A stretch of DNA of 64,000 nucleotides from Mortierella sp. BCC40632 (GCA_011634665.1 WAEK01000006.1:1135001-1199000), one strand, 5' to 3'. Positions 1 to 11,989 are shown, numbered from the stretch's first letter. The notes: generated by a model not told the origin, from the sequence alone. Numbers and translations: made by a program.

Positions 1-180
1 GACATCCGTTCCCCTTTTTTTTTTCACCCTTGGATGTCTGGCTTGTTTGTAGCATTTGACGTGGTCTGCCTTCATGACAGAGAGTTATTCAAACGAGAGG
101 AGGGGTAACAGCCGAATCCCGGCTCTCTGTCGGGTGGTCCCAATTTTTGAAGTGTCTCTTGGAGACGCAATCTTTTATTT

Positions 181-319
181 TTTAAAAAAAGAAAATGAGG
201 ATGGAGATGGAGCAGCGAAGCAGAAGGCTGAGAAGAAATCAAAGGTAGACATTGCGCATGACTCTGCAATGCATGCCAATCTGGTGTCTGTTATACCATT
301 GCCATCCCTTGCTAACTAG
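181..319 (+). CDS. possible 3' terminal exon of an upstream gene (weak)
   Basis: After an A-rich run ending in AG near 190 the plus strand reads a short charged stretch (Glu/Asp/Lys rich, about 42 codons) ending in a TAG at 317-319. It looks like the C-terminal end of a gene whose body lies left of the window, but there is no recognisable domain and the acceptor is poor. The rest of 1-750 shows no other coding signal. Low confidence; it could be chance. Confidence 0.2.
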
Positions 320-750
320 CGATAAGAGTGTTCTGCCGCTCTCGTTCAACGGTCATATCCAGCGTATTTCGAATCCTCACCATGAAGGAGCCGACTACCA
401 CCGCTGACAATAACTGACAACAGATAGAGGCTGTCTAGTGCAAATAGGCATGCTCATGCAATAAAAGTGGCATACGCATTCCAGTCGATAGTAGCTTCGC
501 ATGGAGCAGGTGCGTGGGTGGGGGCAACCGACCAACAAGTGTCCGAGAGATACCACAACGGTCCAACTCTGTACAGGTTGACAAAAGCCGCATCTACTTG
601 GAAGCCTTTCAAGTGACCTCTCTTTCCCTCTTCTTTTCATCCTCACCACTACTCTCTTTGTCCTTTTTGTCCAGTCGTCTTCCTCGTTCCTTTTAGCACT
701 TTAGCTTTCTCTCTATACCCCTTTCACTCTACTCTTGATTGCAGCCAAGG

Positions 751-3700
751 ATGCTTCGGTCTGCTCCCAGCACATCGATTTCTGCACTTCAGCCAAGGCG
801 GCAACGGGTGCAATCGCAGCTTCAATATCAAGCATCCTTTGGACAAAAGGGAGGAGGAGGATACCAATCGACTGAATCGCAGGAATACTTTGAGCAGGAT
901 AGTTTCGATCCAGAAGACGCCCACAACGCCCCCGAAACCTTTGAATCCATGGAGTCTCTCCCCGTTCCCAAGTTTGAGCCTTTTTTCCATGGCTTCTCAG
1001 GCATGTGCAGCGCTTCCAAAAAAAAAAAAAAAGAGAAAAGAGAAAAGATAGGCGTACAGTTAGAAGAAGAAGCAGATGAACGGATTTCATCTGACCTCAT
1101 GGCTGGGCTATCATTCTTTGGATACTTGTAGACCGAGAGCCAGAGCCTGCCCTCTGTGTAAAGTCCTCACTCCACCGAAGCCCTGGAAGTAGGCACCGAT
1201 GGTCGCCTGTCGTTCATACCATCTCGGTAGGTGCAAGATACTACCTTCCCATCACCACTCCCTTAGTTGAAAGTGATAGTTTTGGGTCAAACGATAAAAA
1301 GCAACGAAAGTGCTAATCATTGACTTTCTGATGACTCTTGGTAGGAGGCGGGCGAGGCTTCGCCTGACGGTTTTGAACAATACGCCGAGGTCGAGTAGGT
1401 GAAATACTACCCATCCGTCGAAAAATCTCTACTTTGTATATTTCTTTCTTTCTCAATCTAACACTTCTATCTTAGGCCCCAAAAACTTATCGATGATCGC
1501 CCCGAGAACATGCAGGCACTCTCTGTATGTTTAGTCCGTTGAAAAAAAAAAAAAGTTAGAAAGAGAGGCGCGCTATTCCAAATCAGTACCTGTACTAATA
1601 GTCAATGATCTCTTTCTCTCCTTTTTTCTCATTTTACTACTCTTAACTGGTCATATACACAATTTTGCTGATGGAAAGAGCGACTATGGAGACTATGACC
1701 TTTCGAATGAGACCAGAAGTGACAACGTCCCAAATGATGCACTGCGTCCAGCTTTGCAGGTAGCATCATTTTTTCATTTTTTTTTCTTCTTCTGTGTGTC
1801 ATTGATTCTGAGGCTTTGTGGAGACACGCGATTGACCTGACGACTCTCTTTGCGTAAAACTATCAATTGCTATCAGCCCAACATTCCTCCGGGTATTCAA
1901 ACGTGCAACGTCCCCATTGAGCCAGAACCCGCAGGGACTTCACTGGAGGTGCTACTAAGCGAGCTTCAGCGACTGAACAACCATGACTTTGGAACCCGTG
2001 GCAAAGTCGCCCCTTATCCTTCAGAACTAGAGGGACTCTTCCAACGCATGAATGACTACCACGTTTGTTTGAAGAACGCACGCAAGAAACTAGCAAATGC
2101 GACCTTCTCTTCCACCTCGGCCGTCGTCTCGGGTTCACCCAAACCAGGAGCGGCTAATGGGTTGTCATTTTCTCCAAGCATGACCCATGAGAATGTGTCG
2201 ACCCCACGCCGACGTGCGACTATGTGCGATCACCGCACTCGTGCCAAAGCCTGGTCTCCCTCACCACTGACGCCTCCTCTTGCACGCTTTTCTGGAAGGA
2301 ACAGTAGCGCAAACAATCTTCTTGGGGTTTCTTCGCCTACTGGCGAATCCGAGTCGATCTCAAAGGAAGAACGAGCCCAGTCTGAGTTGTCGGAAGAGAC
2401 CAAGAAGAAAATTAGTCAGCTCGAAGAACGGGTCCAGGATTTGGAACAGCAATTGATTCAATCACGACGCGCTCATCATAGTCTTCTTCAGGATCACATC
2501 CTCAACGCTACGGCTCATCTTGCTTCCCAGACCACCAACAGCAACAATGGGGTTGTGATTCAGTCTGTCTTGAGGACCGAGCCTGCGATTCAAACTATCT
2601 TGTCTCAAGTTCCGGCTCCACTGTCCCCCAATGTCGCTCAGGCTGTAGAGACAGATGCCTTGACTCCTGTCGAAGAACTACGTGTCGATAAGCAACAAAC
2701 AAAGCAACAACGAAAACGATACCTGAGTCTGTTGATTGGTAGTCGCAAAGAAAGTACTGATATGGAGCCGACTTCACCCATGACCCCCTCCCATGATATG
2801 GCGAGCCAACTGACAACCCCACTTTCGGATAGCCGCGCGCAAATCACCTTGGCAGTAACTCGATTGCTTCGGGCAGAGACCGAATTGGGTCTTTTGAAAT
2901 TGGTGATGGCTCAGAATCAAAGAGACATTACTGGACTCGAGGATGAGATCTTTCAAAAACAAAAGGAGCTCTTCCAACGTCGTCAAGTCTTTGAAAGGGC
3001 CCTGGATGCCAATTGGGTCATGTTTGAAACCAAGGTCCAGGATGGTCAGATACGGATCCGGGAATTGGATGAACGTATCACCAAAGCAGAACAGGACAAA
3101 GAGGAGGTCAAGGTACACAATATCAAACTAGAAAAAGAGATTGAGACCCTGAAGCAAGTATTGGAGGGCAAGACAAGAGACTTGGAACAAGCTAACCAAG
3201 AATGGGAGTCCAAGGTCCAGGAACTGGAAAGAGTTATTGTCGATTTACGTGGTCAGATGGATGTTCAGGCCTCTACCTCAACTGCCTTCTCGGACCAGGG
3301 CGATGACAGGTCCACTTCTTCATTCTCTCGAACAGACATCCTGGATGACACTGAAGAGCAATGGGTAACCCATCTGGAGAAGGGTCACAAAAAGACAACA
3401 GCAGCGCTAAAGGCGAACTTGGTCAAGAGTCAAAAGACGATCAGACGTCTTCAAAAGGAGGTCTCTACTCTAGCGATGAAGCTCGTCCAAATCCACACCT
3501 TGAACGAGGAGCTAGAAGAGCAGTCCAAGAGTAGCCAGCAAGAGCTGCAAGCACTTAAGGAACAGTGGATGCCCGCAGAGTCGGATACAACAGAGGCAAG
3601 CCTCGAGGATGGACAGGAAATTATGAGCCTAAACAGGAGAAAGGGATCGATCGATGCCGGATCAATTCAAAATTCTTCCGTCGATCTGGACCGTAAAATT

Positions 3701-4270
3701 GCCGAGCTTGAGGCACAGGTCGAAGATTTAAAGTCAACACTCCGATGTAAAGAGGCAGAGGTGACACAAGCTCAAGACGCTCTTGAGAGGGCCCTCCTTC
3801 GGGAAGCAGAAGCCGAAGCCCGGTATGGGGAATCGATCGTTCGCCAAAGAAAGGAACACGAAGAAGAGATGAGGGTCTTTGCGGAGGAGAAAAGGAACCA
3901 AGCGCAGCGAGAACGAGCCTGCCAGAACACAAGCGTCATGCTTTTCCAGAATATGGTTGCCCGGCTCCAGAACGAGTTAACCGAGACGCAAGAGAAGCTT
4001 CACGATACTTCAGCTTGTTGGACACAGACCAAGGAACAGTTGCTGAAGAGTGAGATGGCAAACCGTCGACGCAAGAAGGAACTTGAAGAGACGACGCAGA
4101 ATTTGAAGGAAGTGGAAGAGACATTGGAGAAGGTTGGTGTGGCGGTCGAGTTGCTAGAGAGGGAGAAAGAGATCAACCTAGAGCTAGTTCGTTCGCTCGA
4201 GGCAAGGGACCGCGAAGTGCGTGACATGGAATACAGACTTCAGCTTTTGGAGGATGAGCAGAGGCCATAG
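751..4270 (+). CDS. long coiled-coil protein, function unknown
   Basis: Multi-exon gene whose last exon (1877-4270, 797 codons plus stop) is nearly all heptad-type sequence rich in Glu, Gln, Lys and Leu, with coiled-coil blocks from about 2395 to 2530 and 2830 to 4260. Earlier exons joined with matching phases are about 1163-1226, 1345-1398, 1476-1524 and 1679-1759, each between AG and GT. The first exon probably starts at the ATG at 751, encoding a Gln/Ser-rich acidic segment; its donor (near 960-1005) is uncertain, and an alternative frame over 780-1010 is also open. The 5' half of the last exon is Ser/Pro/Thr rich, probably disordered. I do not recognise the family; a cytoskeletal, vesicle-tether or kinetochore scaffold are all possible. 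A run of AATAA-like repeats follows the stop (4328-4349). Confidence 0.75.
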
Positions 4271-4327
4271 TCGCAGAGAAGGAGAGGGGGAAGGGATCAA
4301 TAGTCAATATTCTCCAAGGGAAAAAAG

Positions 4328-4350
4328 AAATAAAATAAAATAAAATAAAC
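4328..4350 (+). promoter_or_regulatory. poly(A) signal cluster (AAATA repeats)
   Basis: Overlapping AATAAA-like words in a pentanucleotide tandem repeat about 60 bases after the coiled-coil gene stop. They probably act as the cleavage/polyadenylation signal. The remainder of 4351-4855 holds no gene I can support; it is the promoter side of the small membrane-protein gene and has a CT-rich stretch just before 4856. Confidence 0.5.
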
Positions 4351-4855
4351 CTTAGTGGGAGTTGAAGTCATAATGCACCTTTTTGCTCCACAAATAGGTC
4401 TACTTCAGCAAACAAAGCAACAACAAGAAGAAAAAAAAGCGGCGTCATGATTGGCTCTGTTTGGATGTTGAGCAGAGAGTACATCACAGCAAATACAAAT
4501 ACCCCATTTATCCTACAGCCATGACGAGAGCTTGTGTGCCATACCCAGGGTTCGTGCTTTCCCCCTAGCTCTACCGTTCCGACCCTAAGAGAGGGGGAAA
4601 CGGGGGGCGCAATCTTCGGGATGAGAGAGAGGTAGATGGAGAAGAACTCGACAGGCATTCCCAAACGCGTAATGCCGTGAATGATCCCTCGGTGGCAACG
4701 TCCGTGCGGTGCGCAGTCCCTCGGTATTTTGTTAAAAGGGGGTTCACTCCACTTCTCTCCAATTCACACATCACAAATTAGATCCACTGTACTTTCCGCC
4801 TTTTCTTTCTATCTTTCTTTCTATTCCTACTTCAGAAGCACATCTCTCTTTCATC

Positions 4856-5332
4856 ATGCCTTCCAGCACTCCTTCCAACACTCGCCCCTCCGAGTCCGCA
4901 CCAGTCCCTTTCCGACGCTCGCGCTGGCCTAGTCGTATCATGTTCTCCATTGGATTTCTTCACCAAGTTGTCGGTCTAGGGGTGAAGGGAATCCGCGAGC
5001 CATTCATGGATGCTATTCGAGAAGGTTTCTTCGACAAGTTTGATACCTCAGTTAGTCGTCGACACTCGTTCTGGTTCTTTATGGCGGGTATCAACATGAT
5101 GCTCATGAGCCGACTTATGGATTGGTATCTATTCCCCGAAGATCTCGAAGAAGGAACTCAGGAACAAGCAAAGCAACTCCAACGCCGACCACGTGTCCAG
5201 TCAGACCGAAGTCTACCTCGTCCATTGGGTTATTGGATGGTGGGCATCTCTTTGATTGGAATTGCAGCCATTCCCAGGAGTGGCTTCTATTTCTTTGGCC
5301 TTGAAGGTCTCGCTCTTATCCTTTCACAATAG
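4856..5332 (+). CDS. small three-helix membrane protein, DUF6463-like
   Basis: Intronless ORF of 158 aa, ATG at 4856 in a good context. After a basic, Ser/Pro-rich N-terminus of about 28 residues come three hydrophobic segments: about 29-48 (with a His in a helix reading FLHQVVG), 72-92 (FWFFMAGINMML) and 124-156. The spacing, the His after the first hydrophobic run, the Arg-Arg/Phe-Trp-Phe pair and the closing Gly-rich helix resemble the DUF6463 family, which I know mainly from bacteria. Function is unknown; probably an integral membrane protein. It converges on DUS1, whose stop lies about 210 bases downstream, and the gap carries an A20 run (5417-5436). The family call comes from memory of the family pattern only. 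Confidence 0.7.
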   Translation: MPSSTPSNTRPSESAPVPFRRSRWPSRIMFSIGFLHQVVGLGVKGIREPFMDAIREGFFDKFDTSVSRRHSFWFFMAGINMMLMSRLMDWYLFPEDLEEGTQEQAKQLQRRPRVQSDRSLPRPLGYWMVGISLIGIAAIPRSGFYFFGLEGLALILSQ

Positions 5333-5542
5333 AAAATGAAAGAGGAAACGCTACATACACTGCCGCGTGTATGTTTTTGTTTGTTTGTGGCCTGTGGGAG
5401 GAATTGAAATGTCCCAAAAAAAAAAAAAAAAAAAAATCGGTGCAGAATAGAATCCTATTTGGGTTTTATTTTATACACTTCTATTTCTTTCTAGTTTTCT
5501 TTGGATTAAATTTCTTTTTTTAAAAAAAATCGTCGGTTTCAA

Positions 5543-7747
5543 TTACAGGATAGAGCAGCGTTCGCTTTTGATATCAGAGAGTTCAGATGGAGGAGCTGGT
5601 GGATGCGTGGGAGAGACCATTCCTTCAAGGGCAACGGCTCCAATCGCCTCCTGAGAATCAACCCTAGGCAAGTCCGGTATCTGATCGGGGCTTGGCAGTT
5701 GCTGTTGTTGCTGCTGTTCTTTGAGTGAACGGATAACATGAGGTTCACAATTAAAAGTGTTTGTCTCTTGTTGGTAATGTCGGCAACAGCCCTTGCATCG
5801 TTGGTGAGCACACTTGGCTGAATAGGTGTTGAGGCAACCGGTATTGTGGCATAGGTTCGGTAGCACCTTGGCCTTCTTGACCTTCTTTGGCTTGGTCAAT
5901 AGAGCACCAGATGCCACCGAGGCCGTATCACCATCGTCGCCTCGAAGTGCAGATTCGTCAGCAGTGCGCTTTGAAGACTGTGTTACAGACTTGGTGGTAG
6001 ATCCTTCTGTCTCCTGTGAATCGCCTGGCGACTTTTTCTCTGGCATGGGTGGCCGGAAGTAAGGCTGAGAGACCCAGTGGGGTAGAATCGGGTAGCCCAT
6101 GTCATCCACGCGTCCTTCAAAAGACTCTTCATTCATCCGTGAAGTCTCTGCATCCTTGATCAATAATTCCTTGAGACGCCTAGTCACGTCCCACATCTTC
6201 TCTAAAGAACTGGCCATTCCAAGCTCGGCGCGCAAGTCTGTGTAGATATTCAATGAAGGTCGAAAGATTTTGAACAAGTGGCCACGGACATAGGCGAGCT
6301 TTGTATCGACTTCGTTACAGATGGTCAGGTATTCCTCGGCGAGTTTCCATGATTCGGGATGATCTGGTGTAAAGATGGCTGGATTGTAGAGATTTCCTTC
6401 GGCAGACATGACGCCGGCACATCCTGTCTTTTCTATACAACGCGCCACATCACCGTGGTAGAGAATATTTCCATTGGCAATCACAGGAACCTGATGACCG
6501 ACAGCCTCTTGAACCAAGCGAATCTTTTCCCAGTCAGCCACTCCTGTCAGATGTCCCTTCATCTCCCGCAAACGTCCATGTACCACTAGGATCTGGGCTC
6601 CTGCGGCAACAACCATCTTGGCATATTCGATCGTCTTTTCTACTTCAGGAAAAACACGAATCTTGGCAGTGACGGGGACTGGGAGGTGTTTATGGAGTGT
6701 CGAGATCATGGAGGCAATCAATGGCCAGTCCTCCATCAGAAATGAGCCATAGTGTCCTCTCCTGGCAATGTGTTGAGGGCAGCCAAGGTTGAGATCGACA
6801 GCATCGCAGTAAGGCGCAACCATCAAGGCAGCCTGAAGCAGATACTCGGGGTCATTTGCACAAAACTATCGGGCAATCAGGATACATGAAAGGTTGATTG
6901 GTTAGCAACGAATGCCTGGGTGATGCGTAAGACACTCATGGTGCCTGACTTGAGCGAACGTCAACTTGACTTTACCTGAACGACCAAAGGCCGGTCGTTT
7001 GGACCTCCTCCACCGAGGCCTTGCTTCAGTCCAGCCCAGTGCTCCTCCCGGTATTTCTCTTCCTTGGCAAATAGCTTAGCGTTAAACATGGGGGTATAAC
7101 ACAAATCGGCATTATATCGACGGCTAAGGATTCTCCAAGCCAATTCCGATTGATCGACCTACAAGGACAAGGGCCACTGACAAGGGTTAGAAAACAGTCC
7201 AGAGATGGAGCCTTTTGAGTAGCCGCAAAACAGAGTAGGAATAATGTGGAGCAGGTACCATGGGTGCAACGATGTGCTTGGGTGACCCGAGTGACTTGTA
7301 GAGCTCCCAGCTTGATAGCTTTGGTGGGAAGTTGTGCTCAGCCCTACATTTGGCTGCCGCAGCGATGTTGCGCTCCTCGGCCTGCTCTTTCGCTTTGTTT
7401 GTCATGGGATCAAGGTAGTCGAGGATGTGAGGGAAGGTATTCAGGGTGACACGACGGGAGGTGTCGAGAATAGGGCGAGTGTTGTAGTACTCAGTAGTCG
7501 TGTATGAAGATGGTGTCTCGGAGATCTTGAATGGATTGACTTTGTCTTTCTGATCCTGATGAGACCGAGGATGGGAGGACGAGAAAGAAGGGGTAAAGAA
7601 AGAGTCGAGGATCCTTGCACGAGTTGTGCCTGCAGTTGAAAAGGGGGCCTGAGAGAGCGAGTTGCCAGTCGGGAGTGGGTGCAGCGCTGTAGGAAGAGCG
7701 GAGGATGATGGGAAGACTCTACGTCGTAGCAGAGAGAGAAGGAGCAT
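5543..7747 (-). CDS. DUS1: tRNA-dihydrouridine synthase 1 (DUS1/DUS1L)
   Basis: Three exons on the minus strand: 7747-7259, 7158-6976 and 6865-5543, both introns GT-AG and phase 0, giving 664 aa. The enzyme reduces uridine to dihydrouridine in the tRNA D-loop (positions 16/17 in yeast Dus1) with FMN and NAD(P)H. Seen motifs: [12 protein letters not shown] at the first junction (about residue 161), the LCYTPM strand, [16 protein letters not shown] with the catalytic Cys near residue 253, GHYGSFLM, the TAKIR strand, VHGR and VIANGN. About 160 residues precede the barrel and start like a mitochondrial presequence (Leu, Arg, Ser, no acids). The C-terminal tail holds a Lys-rich stretch and a Cys-rich knuckle (about residues 565-600, eight Cys/His) that may bind RNA or zinc. 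Family assignment is firm; dual mitochondrial targeting is inference. Confidence 0.95.
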
Positions 7748-9195
7748 TCACAAAAAGGCCGAGGTCAATGTGATCAGGTCTTAAGCCATGTAGAAGAAGA
7801 AGAAGAAGAAGAAGAAAAAAAAAAAAAAAAAAAATCAACAAACAGAACAGAGGGAGGGAGAGAGAGGAGAGGCCCGTCAATTACAAGGGGCGGTTTGCAG
7901 ATAAAGAGGGAAATGCACGGATCAGTCGTCCAAATGATGTAGCTGAGGAACTCACTCCCCTCCTTTTTGGTGGAGTAGAGTGGAGTAAGCGCCGACGACG
8001 CGCTTCACTCTCGCTTTCTCACTCTCACTCTCTTTCGTTCTCACTCGCTCCATTGCCGTCGTCCATTGCCATCTCATTGCCATCCATCATTCATTGTCAT
8101 TTGTCCCTTTTCCGCTCGCACGACTCCCTTCCTTCTAGTCCTGTATTTTCTTGTTCTGTCCTACCCTTTGTCCTTCTTCTTCTTCCTCCTCTTCCTCTTC
8201 CTCTTCCTCTTCCTCCTCCTCTTCTTCTTCTCTCTCTCACTCTCTCACTCCCACTCTCTCTCTCTCACCCACTCTCACTCACACACACACACTCTCTCTC
8301 TCCGCCTTTCTTTCTCCACCCCAACTCGCTCTGACGACGTAAAATCACACAACCCCTAGTCCACCGCAGGTTCATTCAGGGGCTCTCTAGTTGCAATGTG
8401 AGTGCTGCCATGCATGAGACTTTAGTTTCGCCTCAACTCGATGAATACATCCAGAGGCCAAGGCTGATCTCCATGTGGCCACAGAAAAAAACAGGAGCCC
8501 ACTCTGTCCACTCTTGTCCCATTCCAGTCCGGAGCGAATGCACTCTGTTCCATACACAGGAGAATCCGCAATGGACCGGCCGTGATCAGTCATTCAGTCT
8601 TTCGGCTACACACCCCTTCTCCACAATAATAACCGATACTCTTTAGCGCCTGTGTGGTAGCTTGTTCTTTCACCTGTGGTGTGGAGACTACAGTCTCTGT
8701 TCTCAAGGTAGCAGGAGACTACCGCTTTTCTGCCCTTCCTCTTTCTTAATTTGCCACAGCTGCATCGCCCAATTTCAATCTCAGTCCTAGCCGTCTTGTC
8801 CCAAAGTCAAAGTCTCTCCTCCTTCTCTTTCTATCAGCATTCAGACCACAACCGCTCAGACCAGCCACCACCATATCTGCCGACAGGCTATAGTTCTCCC
8901 ATGCGCATGCATACCGTTCTCCTCGCTCGTGCAGTCATAGTCCGAACCTGGCGTCATTGCCATCAATACATAGATAGTCACTCCAGAGTGTTACTGTGGA
9001 AGAGAGAGAGAACGAGCCGAATCTATACCAATAGATAATTGACCGACTAACTAACTAACTGATTGTCCCTGTCTTGACTTCTCTATTCTCCTGCCTGCAC
9101 TCTCAATTAGTCACGTCCTGCCCTCATCTAACAGGACGTTCATTCGCCAGGGCGGAGGACCTAAGGAGTCATATAACTCAACCAGTCAACCGGCC
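7748..9195. promoter_or_regulatory. divergent promoter region between DUS1 and the GT49 gene
   Basis: About 1.45 kb with no supportable gene. It contains a GAA repeat plus poly-A run (7795-7833, on the DUS1 5' side), a pyrimidine block of TTC/TCC/CT repeats (about 8165-8310), a CA tract inside it, and a second pyrimidine-rich leader (8750-9190) before the GT49 start codon. Open frames through the CT block code only Ser, Leu and Pro and are compositional artefacts. Confidence 0.6.
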
Positions 9196-9448
9196 ATGGT
9201 GGGGCTCCCTCAATCAATATCAAAGCTACTGCGGTTGGGCTTTCAGGCCTATCTGGCAGGGTCGGTCATATTCACAATTCTCTACACATTCTCTCAATAC
9301 CGGGAAGCGCAACCACCAGAGAGAGTCAAGCCTAGGACAATGACTGAGCCGGGACAAGCAACCTTTGACGTAGAAAACATTAATTACTCGAACCAGATCA
9401 TGCACTGGAAGAGTAAGCGAAACCAACCACCGAGAAATCAGCTTCTTT

Positions 9449-9479
<31 letters not shown>

Positions 9480-10561
9480 GGTGAGCTTCCTTTTGGTACA
9501 CACAGAATCCACTCATATCTATCCCTACTCTCACTAATCAAATGTCACTTAGCGCCCCGGGATTTCCCAGAGCATGCAATTGAGGAGGATGCAGTCATTC
9601 ACAAGATTTTTTCCAACGCTATGCAACCGTCAAAGATCCTCCCATATTATTTCAGAGCAGCTCGGGAGTTCGATCCAGAGTCGGTGACGATAACTACTCT
9701 GATTACTTTTGACCGATATCCCATTTTCAGCAAGTTGGTTGCCAACTACCAAGGGCCAATCTCTGTCAGTATTCATATCAACGATGACGAAAACAGGGAT
9801 GAAAACCTCTCGAATTTGCATGACATGTACCATTCAAACCCGTTTATGAAAGAGTTTGTGGATGTACATGTAGTAGTGGACAAGTTTGATCGACAATTCA
9901 ACATGTGGCGCAATGTTGCCAGGTTCTTCGCGCGATCCAATTACTTTATGATGCTTGATGGTAAGGGGCGTTTATTTCTGAATCTAGATTTCAGTAAAAA
10001 GCAGCTCAAGCTGTGTCTTAACTGCTACCTCTTCCTCTCTTCCTTCATCTTGCACCTTCCTGTTCTAGTCGACTTTCACATCTGCACGAATCTCCAGCGA
10101 CATTTATCGCTTGACAGAGAGGCTCGAGATGTAATGAGGTCAGGAGCGGCCGTTGTACTACCAGCTTTTGAGTATGTAGAACAGGAGGACGGCGTTGACT
10201 CTGCAACCTTCCCCAAGGATAAGGAATCACTTATCAAGTTGGTGCAGGCGAAAAAGATTACCACCTTTCACGACTTTTTCCCCAAGGGCCATAATGCAAC
10301 AGACTATGAACGTTGGTATGAGTCGGATTCGATCTACAAGGTGACGGCATACCAACACTCATATGAGCCTTACGTTGTTCTCAAAAAAGAGGGGACGCCT
10401 TGGTGCGACGAACGATTTGTAGGCTACGGAGCAAATAAGGCCGTAAGTGATTTTTCCTTGGGGCCTCGTCTGAGTAATGTTCAGAAGAGCAATTGATCGA
10501 GAGAAAACTATGGATCTTTTGTTCCATACTGACCCCTTTCCCTCCCTCTCTCTCTCTCTCT

Positions 10562-10597
<36 letters not shown>

Positions 10598-10882
10598 TAG
10601 GCGTGCTTGTTCGAGATCTACATCTCTGGTATCGACTATTGGGTTCTACCAAAGGATTTTGTGATCCATCAATCACATCCGTACAAGGAGGAGACACGGA
10701 AACAGGAACGCAAGTACAACCGCAAGCTGTACCAGAATTTCCAGGAAGAGACTTGTTTCCGCTACACAAAGAGCTTTGTAAAGTCGAATCAATGGAATTT
10801 GCCCAAGGCAGAGAACCTGAAGGAACAGTGCAACAAGATTCGAGGATTCAAGCAGGCAATGACTCAGTATGTCGATGGCTAG
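9196..10882 (+). CDS. LARGE/B4GAT1-type glycosyltransferase, GT49
   Basis: Four exons, 9196-9412, 9553-9960, 10069-10442 and 10601-10882, with GT-AG borders and consistent phases (1, 1, 0), giving 426 aa. Type II membrane topology: short basic N-terminus, then one hydrophobic helix (about residues 12-30) anchoring a luminal domain, as in Golgi enzymes. The catalytic part matches the glycosyl-transferase for dystroglycan family (GT49): strand ITTLITFDRY, then MWRNVARFFA, then FMMLDVDFHI with the DxD metal/nucleotide motif near residues 208-210, and the C-terminal YEPYVVLKK, DERFVGYGANKA and VIHQSHPY segments. Animal relatives add GlcA or Xyl to matriglycan; in a fungus a glucuronyl- or xylosyltransferase acting on wall or glycoprotein glycans is the best inference. 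Intron 1 contains T29 and intron 3 contains CT repeats plus A33 just before the acceptor. Confidence 0.9.
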
Positions 10883-10968
10883 ATGGAGATATCCTAGAGA
10901 AAATTTAGATTGCAGAAGATGAAAGAGTGATGCAGTACTATCAATTAAAGCACCCAGTGGTTAGAAAG

Positions 10969-11560
10969 TCAGCCTTTTTTCCCTTGCTCTAACGTTAAAA
11001 GGTAGAAACAGGCACACTCAACGGTTACGATGAGAAAGTGATCCACAAAGCTCTCGAACAATAGAGTGTCTGTATCCTGAGGAAGACGCTCACCAAAGGC
11101 CGATTTAGACTTGTCATCCGTCAGAGAAACAATACCAGTATCCGTCAGAAAAGTCAAGCGCATGATGGTGTCAAAGGCTGAGGGGTTTAGAAAGCAGTAC
11201 GTTGAACATGTCCTTGATCAGTACGTGCAGGCATACCTGAAGGAGAGTCCAGCGTGCGCTGGCAAACGTCTCACCACTACCGTGGACATTCACGTAGTAC
11301 TTGAAGATGGGAGACCAGGGAAGAAACAGCGAGAGAGCCGTCTTCCGAGTAAACAGGCTGCTAATCTCGAGATCCACCACGGCGGGTGCTGCTTGCACTC
11401 CTTTGAGGTAGCTGCGAACGATGATGAAAAGTATGATTATGTCACTCGATTCTCAGCTGATATCCGTGGCGATAAAGTAGAGTCCCCAGCGCTGAGACGA
11501 AAACTCGACTGCCACGCGCGTCTTGCCACAACCTAAAATGAGAAAATGGAAGCAGTGATA
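10969..11560 (-). pseudogene. decayed P-loop NTPase fragment, Crinkler-associated type (tentative)
   Basis: On the minus strand the segment near 11535-11455 reads a Walker-A-like GCGKTRVAVEF followed by a WGLYFIATD stretch, then stops. Protein-like sequence resumes in other frames (11398-11171 and 11163-10969). The P-loop followed by an aromatic Gly-Leu-Tyr-Phe strand resembles the NTPase module that accompanies Crinkler-like proteins in Mucoromycota. No start codon, several frame changes and stops, so I call it a remnant. Plus-strand frame 11111-11536 is the antisense shadow. The family assignment rests on a short motif and memory. Confidence 0.3.
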
Positions 11561-11989
11561 CTCGCTCATACATTCGGAACGTGCACTCTGCCAGAGTCCT
11601 ATCTACGTTGAATTATCAGAGTAAGATGCGATAAAAAACAGGACCGTCTTCCTTTCTTATTAGCCTATGAGCCTTTTACACCAAGCAGATTTCAAAGAGC
11701 GGATATATTTCAATTCAGACCAAGTTTATAGTCGAGAGGACAAAGACTCTGGATCGCTGCATGGGAACTGACTCTATCCAGGGCTCCATTGAGGACATTT
11801 TCATAAATATCACGAATATTCACTTTAAAGAATTGCCATGTCTTAGGGAAGCTGACCTTCCTTGTGGTGTCAATCCTCTTGGGAGAGCTTAGAAAACTGG
11901 CCTGGCAAAATCACGTGTTCCTGGTGTTCAAATTTATATCTTCCTCTTTTGAGACTGATCAGTGAATTTCATTTCTTTGTCATGAACCC
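11561..11989. promoter_or_regulatory. upstream region of RTP1
   Basis: About 430 bases without a gene. A palindromic CACGTG E-box lies at 11912-11917, roughly 75 bases before the RTP1 start codon, a position where bHLH factors commonly act in fungi. Nothing else is evident. Confidence 0.35.

Noticed and set aside
8053..8359. Overlapping plus-strand ORFs of 60-100 codons through the CT/TTC block upstream of GT49
   Set aside because: They encode only Ser, Leu, Pro, Phe and His from simple repeats, in all three frames at once.
11111..11536. Plus-strand 141-aa ORF as a gene
   Set aside because: The protein-like signal (P-loop) is on the minus strand; this frame is its antisense and has no recognisable feature.
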